Source: DAOULT01 sp964646625 (GTDB lineage: Bacteria > Chloroflexota > Anaerolineae > CAZYHC01). Taken from it: a DNA stretch of 64,000 bases. Of the stretch, positions 20,716 to 29,067 are shown piece after piece. The notes beneath the pieces are model-generated. The model made no database searches. It had not been told where the DNA came from and saw only the letters and a program-made list of their open reading frames with translations. Location: assembly GCA_964646625.1 (NCBI GenBank), contig CAZYHC010000001.1, positions 186,001-250,000 on the forward strand, in the 5' to 3' direction. The position numbers were made by a program, and so were the translations under genes. The first letter of the stretch is position 1. The number at the start of each line of letters is the position of its first letter.

Positions 20716-21456
20716 CTACGGGCTGACTTTGGCCCAATCGGCCAGGAAGCGTTCCAGGCCGACCTCGGTCAGGGGATGTTTTAGGGCCTGCATCAGCACC
20801 TCGTAGGGCACGGTGGCGATGTCGGCTCCAGCCAGAGCAGCCTGGGTGATATGTAAGGAGTGTCGGATGCTGGCGGCAATGACGTTGGCTTCCAGCCCAT
20901 AGGTCTCCAAAACATCTACGATGTCGGCCACCAGCTCCATACCATCGTGGCCGATGTCGTCCAGACGGCCCACGAAGGGAGAAACAAAGGCAGCTCCCGC
21001 CCGGGCGGCCAGGAGCGCCTGATTAACCGAGAAGACAAGGGTGGCGTTGGTACGGATGCCCCACATGGCAGCCAGGTCGCGGGCCACGTCGATGGGGGTA
21101 TCGCATTTCCCCTGCCAGGCGCACTCCTGGCAAATAGTCTCAGGGTCAATTTCCAACTGAGAGATGGCGTGGATAGCCTTCAGCCCTTCGGCGATGACCG
21201 GCACCTTCACCACCACGTGAGGCGACCACTGACCGATCGCGGCGGCCTCTTTAATCATGCCCTCGGCCTCCACGCTGACCACCTCGGCGCTGACCGGGCC
21301 CTGCACGATGTAGCAAATCTCCTGGGCCACTTCCTTGTAATCGCCACGTCCGGCCCTCATCATCAGGCTGGGATTAGTGGTCACCCCGCTGATGACTCCC
21401 AGGGCCACAGCCTGGCGTATCTCCTCGATGTTGGCGGTATCCAGAAATATTTCCAT
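20716..21456 (-). CDS. Transaldolase / fructose-6-phosphate aldolase family enzyme with a Cys-rich insert
   Basis: 246 residues, longer than the 215-220 typical of the small transaldolase (TalC/FSA) group. A TIM barrel with the Schiff-base lysine Lys84 in VVVKVPVIAEGLKA. Other family motifs: FLDTANIEEI, GVTTNPSLM, FVGRLDDIGHDGMEL and AASIRHSLH. It would exchange dihydroxyacetone units in the non-oxidative pentose phosphate pathway or cleave fructose 6-phosphate; sequence alone does not decide. Relative to the family there is an insert at about 101-132 (LEIDPETICQECAWQGKC) with Cys109, Cys112 and Cys118. It is two bases from the hydrolase gene upstream. Confidence 0.9.
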   Translation of the reverse strand: MEIFLDTANIEEIRQAVALGVISGVTTNPSLMMRAGRGDYKEVAQEICYIVQGPVSAEVVSVEAEGMIKEAAAIGQWSPHVVVKVPVIAEGLKAIHAISQLEIDPETICQECAWQGKCDTPIDVARDLAAMWGIRTNATLVFSVNQALLAARAGAAFVSPFVGRLDDIGHDGMELVADIVDVLETYGLEANVIAASIRHSLHITQAALAGADIATVPYEVLMQALKHPLTEVGLERFLADWAKVSP

Positions 21457-21458
21457 AG

Positions 21459-22220
21459 CTAGAAAAAACCTCCTTTGAATTGAGCAACGGCCCGGCTAAC
21501 CACCTCGGGTTGTTCGAGCATGACCATGTGCCCGGCCTCTTCCACCAGAAGCAACTGCGCCCCGGCGATGCGATCCCGGAGAAAGGTAGAGTATTTGGGC
21601 GGGGTCAGCCGGTCCTCGGTGCCGCAGATGATCAGCGTGGGACAGTCTATCTCCTCCAGGCGGGCCATGACGTCGAAGGCATCGCAGGCCACAAAGTCGC
21701 CGTACAGCACTTGCGGGTCGGTGCGCAACATCTGGCGCCGGCCCAGCCGCACCAGTTGGGCCGGCGCAGCGGGAGCATAGGCGTAGTCGCAGATGAGCTG
21801 TACCGCCCCCTCGAAATCTGGCAGGATGCTCTCCAGGAGGGCAGGCGCAACCCGCAGCCGGCCCCCCGAGCCAACTAAAATCATCCCCTCCAGTGCAGCG
21901 GGATAATGTAGAGCGCAATCGAGGGCGATCGCTCCCCCCATAGAGTGGCCGACCAGAGTGGCCCGCCTCAACCCCAAAGCTCCGAGGAAAGCGAGCACGA
22001 AATCCCTGTAAGCGGCGATAGAAGACCGCCCTTTCCCCTGGGAACGTCCGTGACCGGGCAGGTCCAGGGCGTAAACGTTGGCCCCTCTCATCCGACGCAA
22101 CTGATGGGGCCAATGCAAATGATTCCCCCCTGCCCCGTGGATATAGACCAGATTTCGTTTACTATCGCCTGCCTGATGGGTGTAAAATATCTCTTCCGCA
22201 GCGATGGTCAGACGGGGCAT
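21459..22220 (-). CDS. Alpha/beta hydrolase
   Basis: 253 residues with a complete catalytic set: oxyanion-hole motif YIHGAGG at 26-32, nucleophile elbow GHSMGG with Ser93, acid in CGTEDRLTPP, and His in EEAGHMVMLEQPE. It belongs to the large esterase/lipase/dehalogenase fold group; substrate unknown. It sits in front of the aldolase gene with a two-base gap, so the two are co-transcribed. A terminator at 22275-22312 separates it from the gene upstream. Confidence 0.88.
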   Translation of the reverse strand: MPRLTIAAEEIFYTHQAGDSKRNLVYIHGAGGNHLHWPHQLRRMRGANVYALDLPGHGRSQGKGRSSIAAYRDFVLAFLGALGLRRATLVGHSMGGAIALDCALHYPAALEGMILVGSGGRLRVAPALLESILPDFEGAVQLICDYAYAPAAPAQLVRLGRRQMLRTDPQVLYGDFVACDAFDVMARLEEIDCPTLIICGTEDRLTPPKYSTFLRDRIAGAQLLLVEEAGHMVMLEQPEVVSRAVAQFKGGFF

Positions 22221-22274
22221 GATCTTTCCTGCCTCCGTTTCCTCTTCGCTTTTTCCCCACTTCTTTTCTCAAGG

Positions 22275-22312
22275 AAAAAAGCCCCACCCCCGACAAGGGC
22301 AAACGGGGCTTT
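22275..22312 (-). terminator. Terminator after the DUF1858 gene
   Basis: Minus-strand stem AAAGCCCC (22305-22312) with GGGGCTTT (22278-22285), then a T-run (22275-22280 read in reverse). It ends the trxB/DUF1858 transcript. Confidence 0.8.
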
Positions 22313-22333
22313 ATTTCCGAAAGAGCCGGGACA

Positions 22334-22534
22334 TCAAGCTGCCGACACAGCAGCGTTGAGGTCTTTCATCAACGCCTCCACGTCGATGCCGTGAGCCACT
22401 GCCCCCTGCTCCACATTTTCATACCTGGCTATGGCACAACCGAAACACATCAGGCCGTGTTGTAGAAAAACTTCGACCGTCTGAGGATATTTCTGCACCA
22501 CTTCGCCAATGGTCATTTCTTTGGTAATTGTCAT
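22334..22534 (-). CDS. DUF1858 redox-disulfide domain protein
   Basis: 66 residues. The whole protein is the hybrid-cluster-protein-associated redox-disulfide domain (DUF1858): MTIGEVVQKYPQTVEVFLQ, then the CxxC-type pair Cys30 and Cys33 in MCFGCAIA. These small proteins occur in anaerobes and are proposed to carry a redox-active disulfide or bind a cofactor. Placement next to thioredoxin reductase on the same strand supports a thiol redox role, which is an inference. It has a strong GGGAGG ribosome site. Confidence 0.88.
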   Translation of the reverse strand: MTITKEMTIGEVVQKYPQTVEVFLQHGLMCFGCAIARYENVEQGAVAHGIDVEALMKDLNAAVSAA

Positions 22535-22595
22535 CTCCGTACCTCCCTATAGTATCGGTATTATCCGGTATATTGCACTTGTTAATGCTGTCTGC

Positions 22596-23513
22596 TCAGG
22601 CTTCCTGTTCGGCCAGGAATTTATCGACCTCCATAGCCACCATCGCCCCCGAGCCGACGGCCGTGGCCACCTGGCGTAGCAAAGGCTGCTGGACATCGCC
22701 AGCAGCGAAGACCCCCGGCACGCTGGTATGTCCCATTCTGTTGGTCTTGATGAAACCTAGCTCGTTCACTTCCAACTGGCCTTCCACAAACCCGATGTTG
22801 GGGATGCTGCCAATGTAGACGAAAACCCCATCAGTTTCAAAGACTGATTCTTCCTCGGTCTTCACATTCTTGAGACGCAGTCCGGTCACCGCCTGATCGC
22901 CCAGGATCTCCAAAACCACCGTATCCCAGATAAATCCGATCTTCTCGTTCCTAAAGGCCCGCTCCTGCAAAATCTTTTCGGCCCGGAGCTGATCACGGCG
23001 GTGTATGACCGTGACCCTGGACGCGAACCTGGTCAGGAACAGCGCCTCGTCGATAGCCGCATCGCCTCCCCCGACCACGGCCACCCGGCGGCCCATATAG
23101 AAGAACCCATCACAGGTGGCACAGTACGAAACCCCCCGTCCGGTAAACTCCCTCTCGCCGGGCACCCCCAGCTTGCGGGACGAGGTCCCCGTCGCGATGA
23201 TCAACGTTTTAGCTTCGAATTCCTGACCATGGGTCTTGACCCGGAAGGGACGCGTTTTGAGATCAACGGAAGTGACCTCATCTACCTCCACCACCGCTCC
23301 GAAACGCTCAGCCTGCTGTTGCATCAACTGAGTCAATTCCGGCCCACTGATACCCTCCGGGAAACCGGGATAGTTCTCGATCTCGTTGGTGACCCCCATG
23401 CTGCCCCCTAAAGCGTGGCCCGTAATAAGCATGGTAGAAAGCATGGCTCGCCCGCCGTAAATGGCCGCCGTGAAACCGCCTGGCCCACTGCCGATGATGA
23501 TCAGATCATACAT
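22596..23513 (-). CDS. trxB: Thioredoxin reductase
   Basis: 305 residues from the ATG at 23513, which has GGAGG seven bases upstream; an upstream in-frame start at 23543 is unlikely. FAD-binding GSGPGGFTAAIY at 8-19, redox-active CATC at 131-134, NAD(P)-binding GGGDAAIDEALFL, and C-terminal FAAGDVQQPLLRQVATAVG, all as in low-molecular-weight thioredoxin reductases. It reduces thioredoxin or a thioredoxin-like partner with NAD(P)H in the cytoplasm. No thioredoxin gene adjoins; the DUF1858 disulfide protein downstream may be a partner. Confidence 0.95.
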   Translation of the reverse strand: MYDLIIIGSGPGGFTAAIYGGRAMLSTMLITGHALGGSMGVTNEIENYPGFPEGISGPELTQLMQQQAERFGAVVEVDEVTSVDLKTRPFRVKTHGQEFEAKTLIIATGTSSRKLGVPGEREFTGRGVSYCATCDGFFYMGRRVAVVGGGDAAIDEALFLTRFASRVTVIHRRDQLRAEKILQERAFRNEKIGFIWDTVVLEILGDQAVTGLRLKNVKTEEESVFETDGVFVYIGSIPNIGFVEGQLEVNELGFIKTNRMGHTSVPGVFAAGDVQQPLLRQVATAVGSGAMVAMEVDKFLAEQEA

Positions 23514-23671
23514 CTTTGCCTCCCTGCTTAGCTCAACCGCCAATCGAGAAACACACTGACCTCGTTAAACGGTCATTTTATTTTACCCCTTTTTGCCTCT
23601 TTTGGCAACTTCCAAAACTGCCCTCATCTTCGACCAGCGGGAGAGGCCAGGCGGCGCCGGGTACGGTGCTC

Positions 23672-23761
23672 TTACCAATCCGACGCCCCTCCGATGAAGC
23701 TAATGAGCATCACCATGTCGATAATCACAAAAAGCACAATAGCTATAATTAAAAGCCACAT
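23672..23761 (-). CDS. 29-residue single-pass membrane miniprotein
   Basis: Reading down from 23761: ATG, 29 codons, TAA at 23672. The peptide begins MWLLIIAIVLFVIIDMVML and ends in SFIGGASDW, one hydrophobic helix with a short polar tail. AAAGGAG lies ten bases ahead of the start, a convincing ribosome site for so short a frame. It lies upstream of trxB on the same strand. No family is recognised; it could be a membrane-embedded regulator or a toxic peptide. Support is the ribosome site plus uninterrupted hydrophobicity, so confidence is moderate. Confidence 0.5.
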   Translation of the reverse strand: MWLLIIAIVLFVIIDMVMLISFIGGASDW

Positions 23762-23926
23762 GATGATATTTCTCCTTTCCCAAACGTTCCTGGCAGCCAG
23801 CGACCTTCCCAGTCCTCACTTATATAATATCACATTTACATTTCCATTGTCTGACTTTTACCTGCAATCTGGCTGACAGGTGGCTGACCAACCTGACCCC
23901 CAAACCTTAAAATTATCCTAAAAGAC

Positions 23927-23955
23927 TTGACACAGCCCTGAAGGTGTGCTACTAT
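23927..23955 (+). promoter_or_regulatory. Promoter of the Cys-rich protein gene
   Basis: A perfect TTGACA (23927-23932), 17-bp spacer, TACTAT (23950-23955). The leader to the start codon is about 130 bases. Confidence 0.65.
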
Positions 23956-24092
23956 GGAAAGTAGAATCGCTATTCTGAAATAGGTTGTTAAGTGGGAAGG
24001 AGATTCTATATACTTGGTAACAGCCTGTAGCAGAATTAACCTTAAACCCGCTTGCTAAGTTCTCCAAAAAATTGATCAAGAGGTGTAAACAG

Positions 24093-24434
24093 ATGTACCC
24101 AAGAAGTGAGATATTGTTCCCTAACAGGAGCATTCCTACCCTAAAGGGTTTGAGAGATGGTCAGTGGCGTGAGTTGGTTGAGCGTATTTCTAATTTGCCC
24201 GAAACCCACGAGGATAGCCTGGCTTTCTGCCTGATGATGATCAAGCTATGCGATTGCATGAACTGCGACCTGGGCAGTTACAAGGCCTCTCTAGGCTGCC
24301 CAACCTGTGCCAGGCGGGTTGTCATAGCCGCCAAAGGCTCGGATGCGGCCTTGCTCAAGCGTTTTGAGAAAGCCAGAGAGGAAATTTTAGAATATCTAGC
24401 ATCAACCGGTTTGAGCAGGGACAAGGGGACCTGA
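24093..24434 (+). CDS. Cysteine-rich cytoplasmic protein of unknown function
   Basis: 113 residues from the ATG at 24093, chosen because AAGAGGTG lies nine bases upstream; the ATG at 24072 has no such site. The middle contains a Cys cluster: FCLMMIKLCDCMNCDLGSYK then LGCPTCARRVV, six cysteines in about 35 residues that could bind zinc or an iron-sulfur cluster. The rest is helical. The promoter and terminator show it is a single-gene transcript. I cannot name the family. Confidence 0.7.
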   Translation: MYPRSEILFPNRSIPTLKGLRDGQWRELVERISNLPETHEDSLAFCLMMIKLCDCMNCDLGSYKASLGCPTCARRVVIAAKGSDAALLKRFEKAREEILEYLASTGLSRDKGT

Positions 24435-24454
24435 TCTCTAAACATCCCAACGGA

Positions 24455-24501
24455 AAACACCAAACGCGCCGAGGCCCTAAACCGCGCGTTTGGTGTTTTT
24501 T
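24455..24501 (+). terminator. Strong terminator of the Cys-rich protein gene
   Basis: A perfect 15-bp stem AAACACCAAACGCGC (24455-24469) with GCGCGTTTGGTGTTT (24484-24498), 14-nt loop, T-run 24496-24501. Confidence 0.92.
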
Positions 24502-24568
24502 GGTCCCGGGACATGTGGCGGGCGGTGAGTTGGTTACGGCCTGGTGAATGAAGCCGAAGCCCCCTGAT

Positions 24569-24597
24569 TTGACACTGCTGGCGTTTTGCAGTAAAAT
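24569..24597 (+). promoter_or_regulatory. tRNA promoter
   Basis: TTGACA (24569-24574), 17-bp spacer, TAAAAT (24592-24597), 42 bp ahead of the tRNA. Confidence 0.75.
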
Positions 24598-24638
24598 GAT
24601 AGGTGCATGGTCAAGCGTTCATGCCCCTATATCTTCTT

Positions 24639-24710
24639 GGCGGCGTAGCTCAAAGGTAGAGCAGGGGACTCATAAGCCCTTGGTTATTGGTTCGAATCCG
24701 ATCGCCGCCA
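24639..24710 (+). tRNA. tRNA with CAU anticodon (tRNA-Met, or tRNA-Ile2 if modified to lysidine)
   Basis: A 72-nt cloverleaf: acceptor GGCGGCG/CGCCGCC, D-stem GCTC/GAGC, anticodon CAT at 24671-24673 in loop CTCATAA, T-stem ATTGG/CCGAT with loop TTCGAAT, discriminator A. The A1:U72 mismatch of initiators is absent (G1-C72 pairs), so it is an elongator-type or Ile2 tRNA. The last anticodon-stem pair is an A-G mismatch (24668 with 24676). CCA is not encoded in full (ACCT follows the acceptor stem). Confidence 0.93.
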
Positions 24711-24910
24711 CCTGAAGCACAACCTGCAACCCCTTGAGTATAGCGTATTTCTACCTCCAGTAGCTCTCGTGAGTGGACGAGGGCTATTTGCTTTTGTAAG
24801 AATCAGCAAAAGCGGAAATTCCCTCCCTCGTCCGCTGCGCTTGCCCTAAGACCAAAGTTGGAGTAAAATATCGTAACGAGCATACCAGAATGGAGGGAAA
24901 GAGTTTTCTG

Positions 24911-26188
24911 ATGGGCGTGAAAAGAGCAAACCATACCGAACGGGGCGAGGTCAGAGTGGTCATCACAGGCATGGGCGCGATGACGGCTCTGGGGTTGAGT
25001 GTGGCCGATTTCTGGCAAGGAGCACTGGAGGGACGGTCAGGGGTGGGGCCTATCACCGGGTTCGACACCAGCGACTATGAGGTCAAGATTGCTGCCAGCG
25101 TAAAAGATTTCGAACCTGGCGATTTCATTGATAAGAAAGAGGCCAAACGCATGGCCCGTTTCACCCAGCTCGCGCTGGCGGCCATCTATCAGGCTCTGGA
25201 AGCGGCAGCGCTGGACCTGACGAAGGAAGATCCCAACCGCGTAGGGTTAGAGATTGGCAACGCCATCGGCGGCCTGGGCCTGATCGAGGAACAGGCGCAG
25301 ATACTTCAGGCCCAGGGGCCAAGACGAGTCAAGCCCACCTTCGTGCCCATGATCATCGCCAATATGGCGCCCTGTCACGCGGCCATCCTGCTGGGCATCA
25401 AAGGGCCGGCTAACTCCCCTGTAGCCGCCTGCGCCACGGGCACAGTAGCCATTGGGGAAGCGCTGCGTCGTCTACAACGCGGCGATGTGGAGGTAATAAT
25501 CGCCGGAGGCACCGAATCCGCCACCACTCCGCTGGGGGTGACCGCCTTTGGGCGTCTGGGGGCGCTTTCCCGTCGCAACGACGAGCCGGAGAAAGCCTGT
25601 CGTCCCTTCGACGCTGAGCGGGACGGCACGGTCATAGGGGAGGGGGCGGCGGTGGTGGTCATGGAGACTCTGGAGCACGCCCAAAGGCGCCAGGCCCCTA
25701 TCCTGGCCGAGGTAGCTGGCTATGGGTTCACCGTGGATGCTTATCACGTAGCTGCTCCCGACCCCCAGGGCGATGGGGCGGCGCGGGCCATGAGTCTGGC
25801 CCTGGCCGATGCCGGCCTATCGCCGACAGAGATCGATTACATCTGTGCTCACGGCACAGGTACGCCCTTGAACGATATCTCAGAAACGCTGGCCATCAAA
25901 ACCGCTTTTGGAGAAGCGGCCTACCGGGTGGCTATCAGTTCCATCAAGCCGCTGGTAGGCCACATGCTGGGGGGCGCAGGAGCGATCTCGGTAATAACCG
26001 TGGTGAAAGCTATCCAGGAGAACATCATCCCGCCGACCATCAATCTGGATAACCCCGACCCTCAGTGCGATCTGGACTATGTCCCTTGCCAGGCCCGGCC
26101 AGCCCAGGTCAGGGCGGCTATAGCCAACGCTTTTGGTTTTGGCGGTCAGAATGCTACTGTGGTGGTGAGACAATTCGACGGCGCGTAG
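24911..26188 (+). CDS. fabF: 3-oxoacyl-[ACP] synthase II (KAS II)
   Basis: 425 residues from ATG 24911; an upstream ATG at 24890 overlaps the GGAGGG ribosome site. A condensing enzyme that elongates acyl-ACP with malonyl-ACP in fatty acid synthesis. It has the catalytic Cys near 173 in SPVAACATGTVAIGEAL, His near 313 in ICAHGTGTPLND, and Lys/His near 345-350 in SSIKPLVGHMLGGAGAI. The opening VVITGMGAMTALGLSVADFW is the usual KAS II start. No other fab genes adjoin. It is the first of a plus-strand run with the Pro/Thr-rich protein gene and pth. Confidence 0.95.
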   Translation: MGVKRANHTERGEVRVVITGMGAMTALGLSVADFWQGALEGRSGVGPITGFDTSDYEVKIAASVKDFEPGDFIDKKEAKRMARFTQLALAAIYQALEAAALDLTKEDPNRVGLEIGNAIGGLGLIEEQAQILQAQGPRRVKPTFVPMIIANMAPCHAAILLGIKGPANSPVAACATGTVAIGEALRRLQRGDVEVIIAGGTESATTPLGVTAFGRLGALSRRNDEPEKACRPFDAERDGTVIGEGAAVVVMETLEHAQRRQAPILAEVAGYGFTVDAYHVAAPDPQGDGAARAMSLALADAGLSPTEIDYICAHGTGTPLNDISETLAIKTAFGEAAYRVAISSIKPLVGHMLGGAGAISVITVVKAIQENIIPPTINLDNPDPQCDLDYVPCQARPAQVRAAIANAFGFGGQNATVVVRQFDGA

Positions 26189-26198
26189 GGAGGTCGTG

Positions 26199-26918
26199 TT
26201 GAGTAAAAAAGTTTTGCTTTGCCTTCTACTGTTAATAATCATCCTGCCGGTTGAGCTTCACGCCGCGCCCCCATCGCAGGAAATTCAGGCGGTCATCATC
26301 TCCCCTCGCGATAACGCCGTGGTGTTGGGGATGGTGTCCGTTATGGGCAGTGCTGTTCATCCTGACTTCTGGAAATACGAGATCGCCTATGCGCCCGAGG
26401 CCAGCGGCGACGACCAATGGGTGATGATCGGCCCAGAGCACACCAGCCAGGTGAGCAACGACCTTCTGGAGACCTGGAATACCGAGGCTGTGCCAGACGA
26501 CGTTTACAAGCTGAGGCTCAGGGTGGTCGATCAGACCGGCAACTATCGGGAGTATGTCGCTCACAATATCTCGGTGGTCAACACTCAGCCGACAGCCACG
26601 CCGACCTTGCCCCGCCCCACAGACACCCCTACGCCTAGCACCCCGACGGCCACCCCTACCCCCTTGCCCCCTACCCCGACCATCGCCGTCGAACAGCCGG
26701 TATTGCCCACCAACACCCCCAAACCGACCGACACTCCGGCTCCAACCAGGGCCCCGACCAGGCCACCGATAGTGGTGGCCCCTACTTCCATTGACCCCAG
26801 GGGATTGGGAGGCGCTTTCTGCTACGGGGCAGCGATAACGGCGGCAGTATTTCTTTTCTTCGGCTTGTTGTCCCTGCTGAGGTGGGTGGTGCTCTCTCTG
26901 GTTTCCAAATACAGGTAG
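26199..26918 (+). CDS. Secreted, membrane-anchored protein with an Ig-like domain and Pro/Thr-rich linker
   Basis: 239 residues from TTG 26199; GGGAGG ends six bases upstream, too close to a GTG at 26196. Signal peptide at 1-23 (KVLLCLLLLIIILPVELHA). Residues 28-127 form an Ig-like beta domain (IISPRDNAVVLGMVSVMGSA ... YKLRLRVVDQTGNYREYV) that resembles cell-envelope interaction domains. A 65-residue linker of repeated TPTP/PTDTP units follows, then one membrane helix near the C-terminus. This layout is common in Chloroflexi surface proteins. It lies eight bases after fabF. Function unknown; the linker would hold the domain away from the membrane. Confidence 0.8.
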   Translation: MSKKVLLCLLLLIIILPVELHAAPPSQEIQAVIISPRDNAVVLGMVSVMGSAVHPDFWKYEIAYAPEASGDDQWVMIGPEHTSQVSNDLLETWNTEAVPDDVYKLRLRVVDQTGNYREYVAHNISVVNTQPTATPTLPRPTDTPTPSTPTATPTPLPPTPTIAVEQPVLPTNTPKPTDTPAPTRAPTRPPIVVAPTSIDPRGLGGAFCYGAAITAAVFLFFGLLSLLRWVVLSLVSKYR

Positions 26919-26922
26919 AACG

Positions 26923-27513
26923 TTGGTGCAAGATTCGGATTCTCTGGGAGCGGAAAAACTCACACTGATCGTCGGGTTGGGCAACCCGGGCCGCTCGTAT
27001 GCTGCCCATCGGCACAACGTCGGCTTCCGCTGCCTCGACCGTCTGGCCGGGGTGCACGGCCTTTCCTTCGTCAGAGACCAGGCCAAAGCTGATCTGGCTT
27101 CCGGCCGGATAGCCGATCTGAGGGTCCTGCTGGCCAAGCCGCGCACCTACATGAACCTTAGCGGCCAGGCCGTGCGTCGTCTGGCCCGTTTTTACAAAAT
27201 CGCCCCCCAGGATATCCTGGTCATTTACGACGACCTGGACCTGCCGCTGGGAGTGATTCGGCTGCGGCCGGAAGGCGGGTCGGGAGGACACAAGGGCATG
27301 AAATCCATCATCGAAAGTCTGGGCACCCAGGCTTTTCCCCGGCTGCGTATCGGTATTGGCCGCCCGCCCCATGAAGACGCCGTGGATTACGTCCTGAGCC
27401 ATTTCACTCTCGATGAGGAGATAGCTATCGAGAATGCCTGCGAGAGAGCGGTGGCCGCCGTGGAATGCTTTTTGACCGAAGGGCTCGCCGCCGCTATGAA
27501 CGAATATAACTAG
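26923..27513 (+). CDS. pth: Peptidyl-tRNA hydrolase
   Basis: 196 residues. It releases peptide from prematurely dropped peptidyl-tRNA. Conserved LIVGLGNPGRSYAAHRHNVGF holds the catalytic His (His31); KPRTYMNLSGQAV, VIYDDLDLPLG and GGSGGHKGMKSI are the other family motifs. The start is TTG 26923 or the adjoining GTG 26926. The gene begins four bases after the previous stop and is translationally coupled to it. Confidence 0.95.
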   Translation: MVQDSDSLGAEKLTLIVGLGNPGRSYAAHRHNVGFRCLDRLAGVHGLSFVRDQAKADLASGRIADLRVLLAKPRTYMNLSGQAVRRLARFYKIAPQDILVIYDDLDLPLGVIRLRPEGGSGGHKGMKSIIESLGTQAFPRLRIGIGRPPHEDAVDYVLSHFTLDEEIAIENACERAVAAVECFLTEGLAAAMNEYN

Positions 27514-27625
27514 GCACAATGGCCTAGATCGCCCTCGATAATAAGCCGATTGGCCGATGCATATAATCAAAAAATGTGGTATACTAATTGAGAAGTCCCC
27601 AGTTATTTCTATAAGAGGGGGAGGC

Positions 27626-28804
27626 ATGGTAGTGAATAAATTGAGCTTCTCGGTTGTCAAAATTGCCATGTTATCTGTCATCGTCGCCCTGCTCGGTCTG
27701 AGTCTGGGTTGTCAGGTGCCCTTTGCGCCCCAACCCACCGGCCCGGTGCCTCTGGAGGCGGTCAAAGTGGCCTACGTGAACGGGAACGCACTGTGGACCA
27801 TCAACTGGGACGGAAGCGAACCCATCCAGGTGGCCAGCGGCTTGCAATTTCAATCTTTTGGCTGCAAACCATATTACATTTCGCCAAACGGGCGGCTGGT
27901 AGCCTATCAAACCACCGACGGCCAGTTGTGGATGGCCGAGACGCGAGGCTCCACCCACCGTCAACTGGCGCAAGGAGCGGTCAAAGCCGTTTCCTGGTTT
28001 CCTGACAGCCGGGGCCTGATCTACAACCTGGGCGATGATATCTACGTCCACCCCCTGGACGAAACGATGGGGCCTCAGGTCGTAGCCAGTGGCGCGGGCA
28101 GGCTTTTCTTTCCCGCCTGGTCATACGACAGCCGACACATCGCCCTCCTGGAAACGATCGACGGGGGGGCCTTCAACGTGATTCTCCTCAAAGTGGAAAG
28201 CGCCAGCGCCGAGGGCGTCCATCAGCGCACTCTAGGGGCCACAGTCGCTTCCGCCAGAGGCAGCGGAGGAGTGTGCCCGGATATCGTGGCCTGGTCGCCC
28301 GACAGCACCAAGGTGCTGGTAGACTACGGCCAGCCCGTTTTCATCTTCTACGTAGCCGGGGGTACGCCCACCCAGGTCAGCAGCAGCGAGGACGGGCTCA
28401 GCCACAGTTGGTCGCCCGATAGCCAGCGCATGGCCTTCAAAGAACAGGATGGCAGTCTGTGGCTGGTCAACGCCGATGGCTCCGGCCAGCGGCCTCTGGT
28501 GGCCGAAGCCATCGGACAACTTGGGTGGTCGCCGGTAGGGATGCACATCGCTTACACCACAGGGGGCAGTCCCAACGATTTGTGGCTGGTGAATGCCGGG
28601 GACAGTAGCCGGGGGCAACTGACGGCCGGCGATTCCTACCACGAACTCTCCCCGATGTGGACGCCCGACGGGGGGCGAATCGTTTTTCGGCGGACTGGCC
28701 CAGCTGGAGAAGAGGCAGGACTCTGGAGTGTGGCTGCCAATGGAAGCGACTTGCGCCAGCTCTCCCCCGCAGGCGCGGTCCCCGAAGTCTTCGCTTTACG
28801 CTAG
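27626..28804 (+). CDS. Lipoprotein with WD40-like (PD40/TolB-type) beta-propeller repeats
   Basis: 392 residues from ATG 27626, chosen for its AGGGGGAGG ribosome site; the frame is open 69 bases further upstream but lacks one there. Lipobox LGLSLGC with mature Cys about 30 residues in. Repeats of the TolB/PD40 type recur roughly every 45 residues: PYYISPNGRLVAYQT, ISWFPDSRGLIYN-like, AWSYDSRHIALL, AWSPDSTKVLVDY, SWSPDSQRMAFKE, MWTPDGGRIVFRR. It forms a six- or seven-bladed propeller outside the membrane. Binding partner unknown. It follows pth, but the 112-bp gap suggests its own transcript. Confidence 0.85.
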   Translation: MVVNKLSFSVVKIAMLSVIVALLGLSLGCQVPFAPQPTGPVPLEAVKVAYVNGNALWTINWDGSEPIQVASGLQFQSFGCKPYYISPNGRLVAYQTTDGQLWMAETRGSTHRQLAQGAVKAVSWFPDSRGLIYNLGDDIYVHPLDETMGPQVVASGAGRLFFPAWSYDSRHIALLETIDGGAFNVILLKVESASAEGVHQRTLGATVASARGSGGVCPDIVAWSPDSTKVLVDYGQPVFIFYVAGGTPTQVSSSEDGLSHSWSPDSQRMAFKEQDGSLWLVNADGSGQRPLVAEAIGQLGWSPVGMHIAYTTGGSPNDLWLVNAGDSSRGQLTAGDSYHELSPMWTPDGGRIVFRRTGPAGEEAGLWSVAANGSDLRQLSPAGAVPEVFALR

Positions 28805-28833
28805 AATCCTCCAACACCAACCTGAAAGGGAAA

Positions 28834-28862
28834 AGCGGTTAGAGCAATAGCCACTAACCGCT
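28834..28862 (+). terminator. Possible weak terminator hairpin after the propeller lipoprotein gene
   Basis: AGCGGTTAG (28834-28842) and CTAACCGCT (28854-28862) make a 9-bp stem with an 11-nt loop. There is no T-run, so function is uncertain. Confidence 0.45.
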
Positions 28863-29067
28863 CTCCCGACACCAGCCCAACATCCCTGGTAGGCGTCGTG
28901 CCATTACATTAATACGCCACCGACGATCACGGACACTGCCCGTCACGTCTACTTTATTTTACCAAAGTGCAGCGGACTTGTCAATGATCTTTTGAGTATC
29001 GAAATCGTGATTTAAGACCGCTTTGCCGATGGCCCTACGCCTCCACCAGCCTGTCTGGCCACCACCT

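Noticed and set aside
22535..22595. Direct-repeat-like TACCGGATAA/TACCGATAC upstream of the DUF1858 gene as an Rrf2-type operator
   Set aside because: Too short and imperfect to support; only a weak resemblance.
23694..23876. 60-codon plus-strand frame opposite the membrane miniprotein
   Set aside because: No ribosome site; the minus-strand 29-residue frame is better supported.
27550..27585. Promoter for the propeller lipoprotein (TTGGCC with TATACT or TATAAT)
   Set aside because: The spacers are not near 17 bp; no convincing -35/-10 combination could be fixed.
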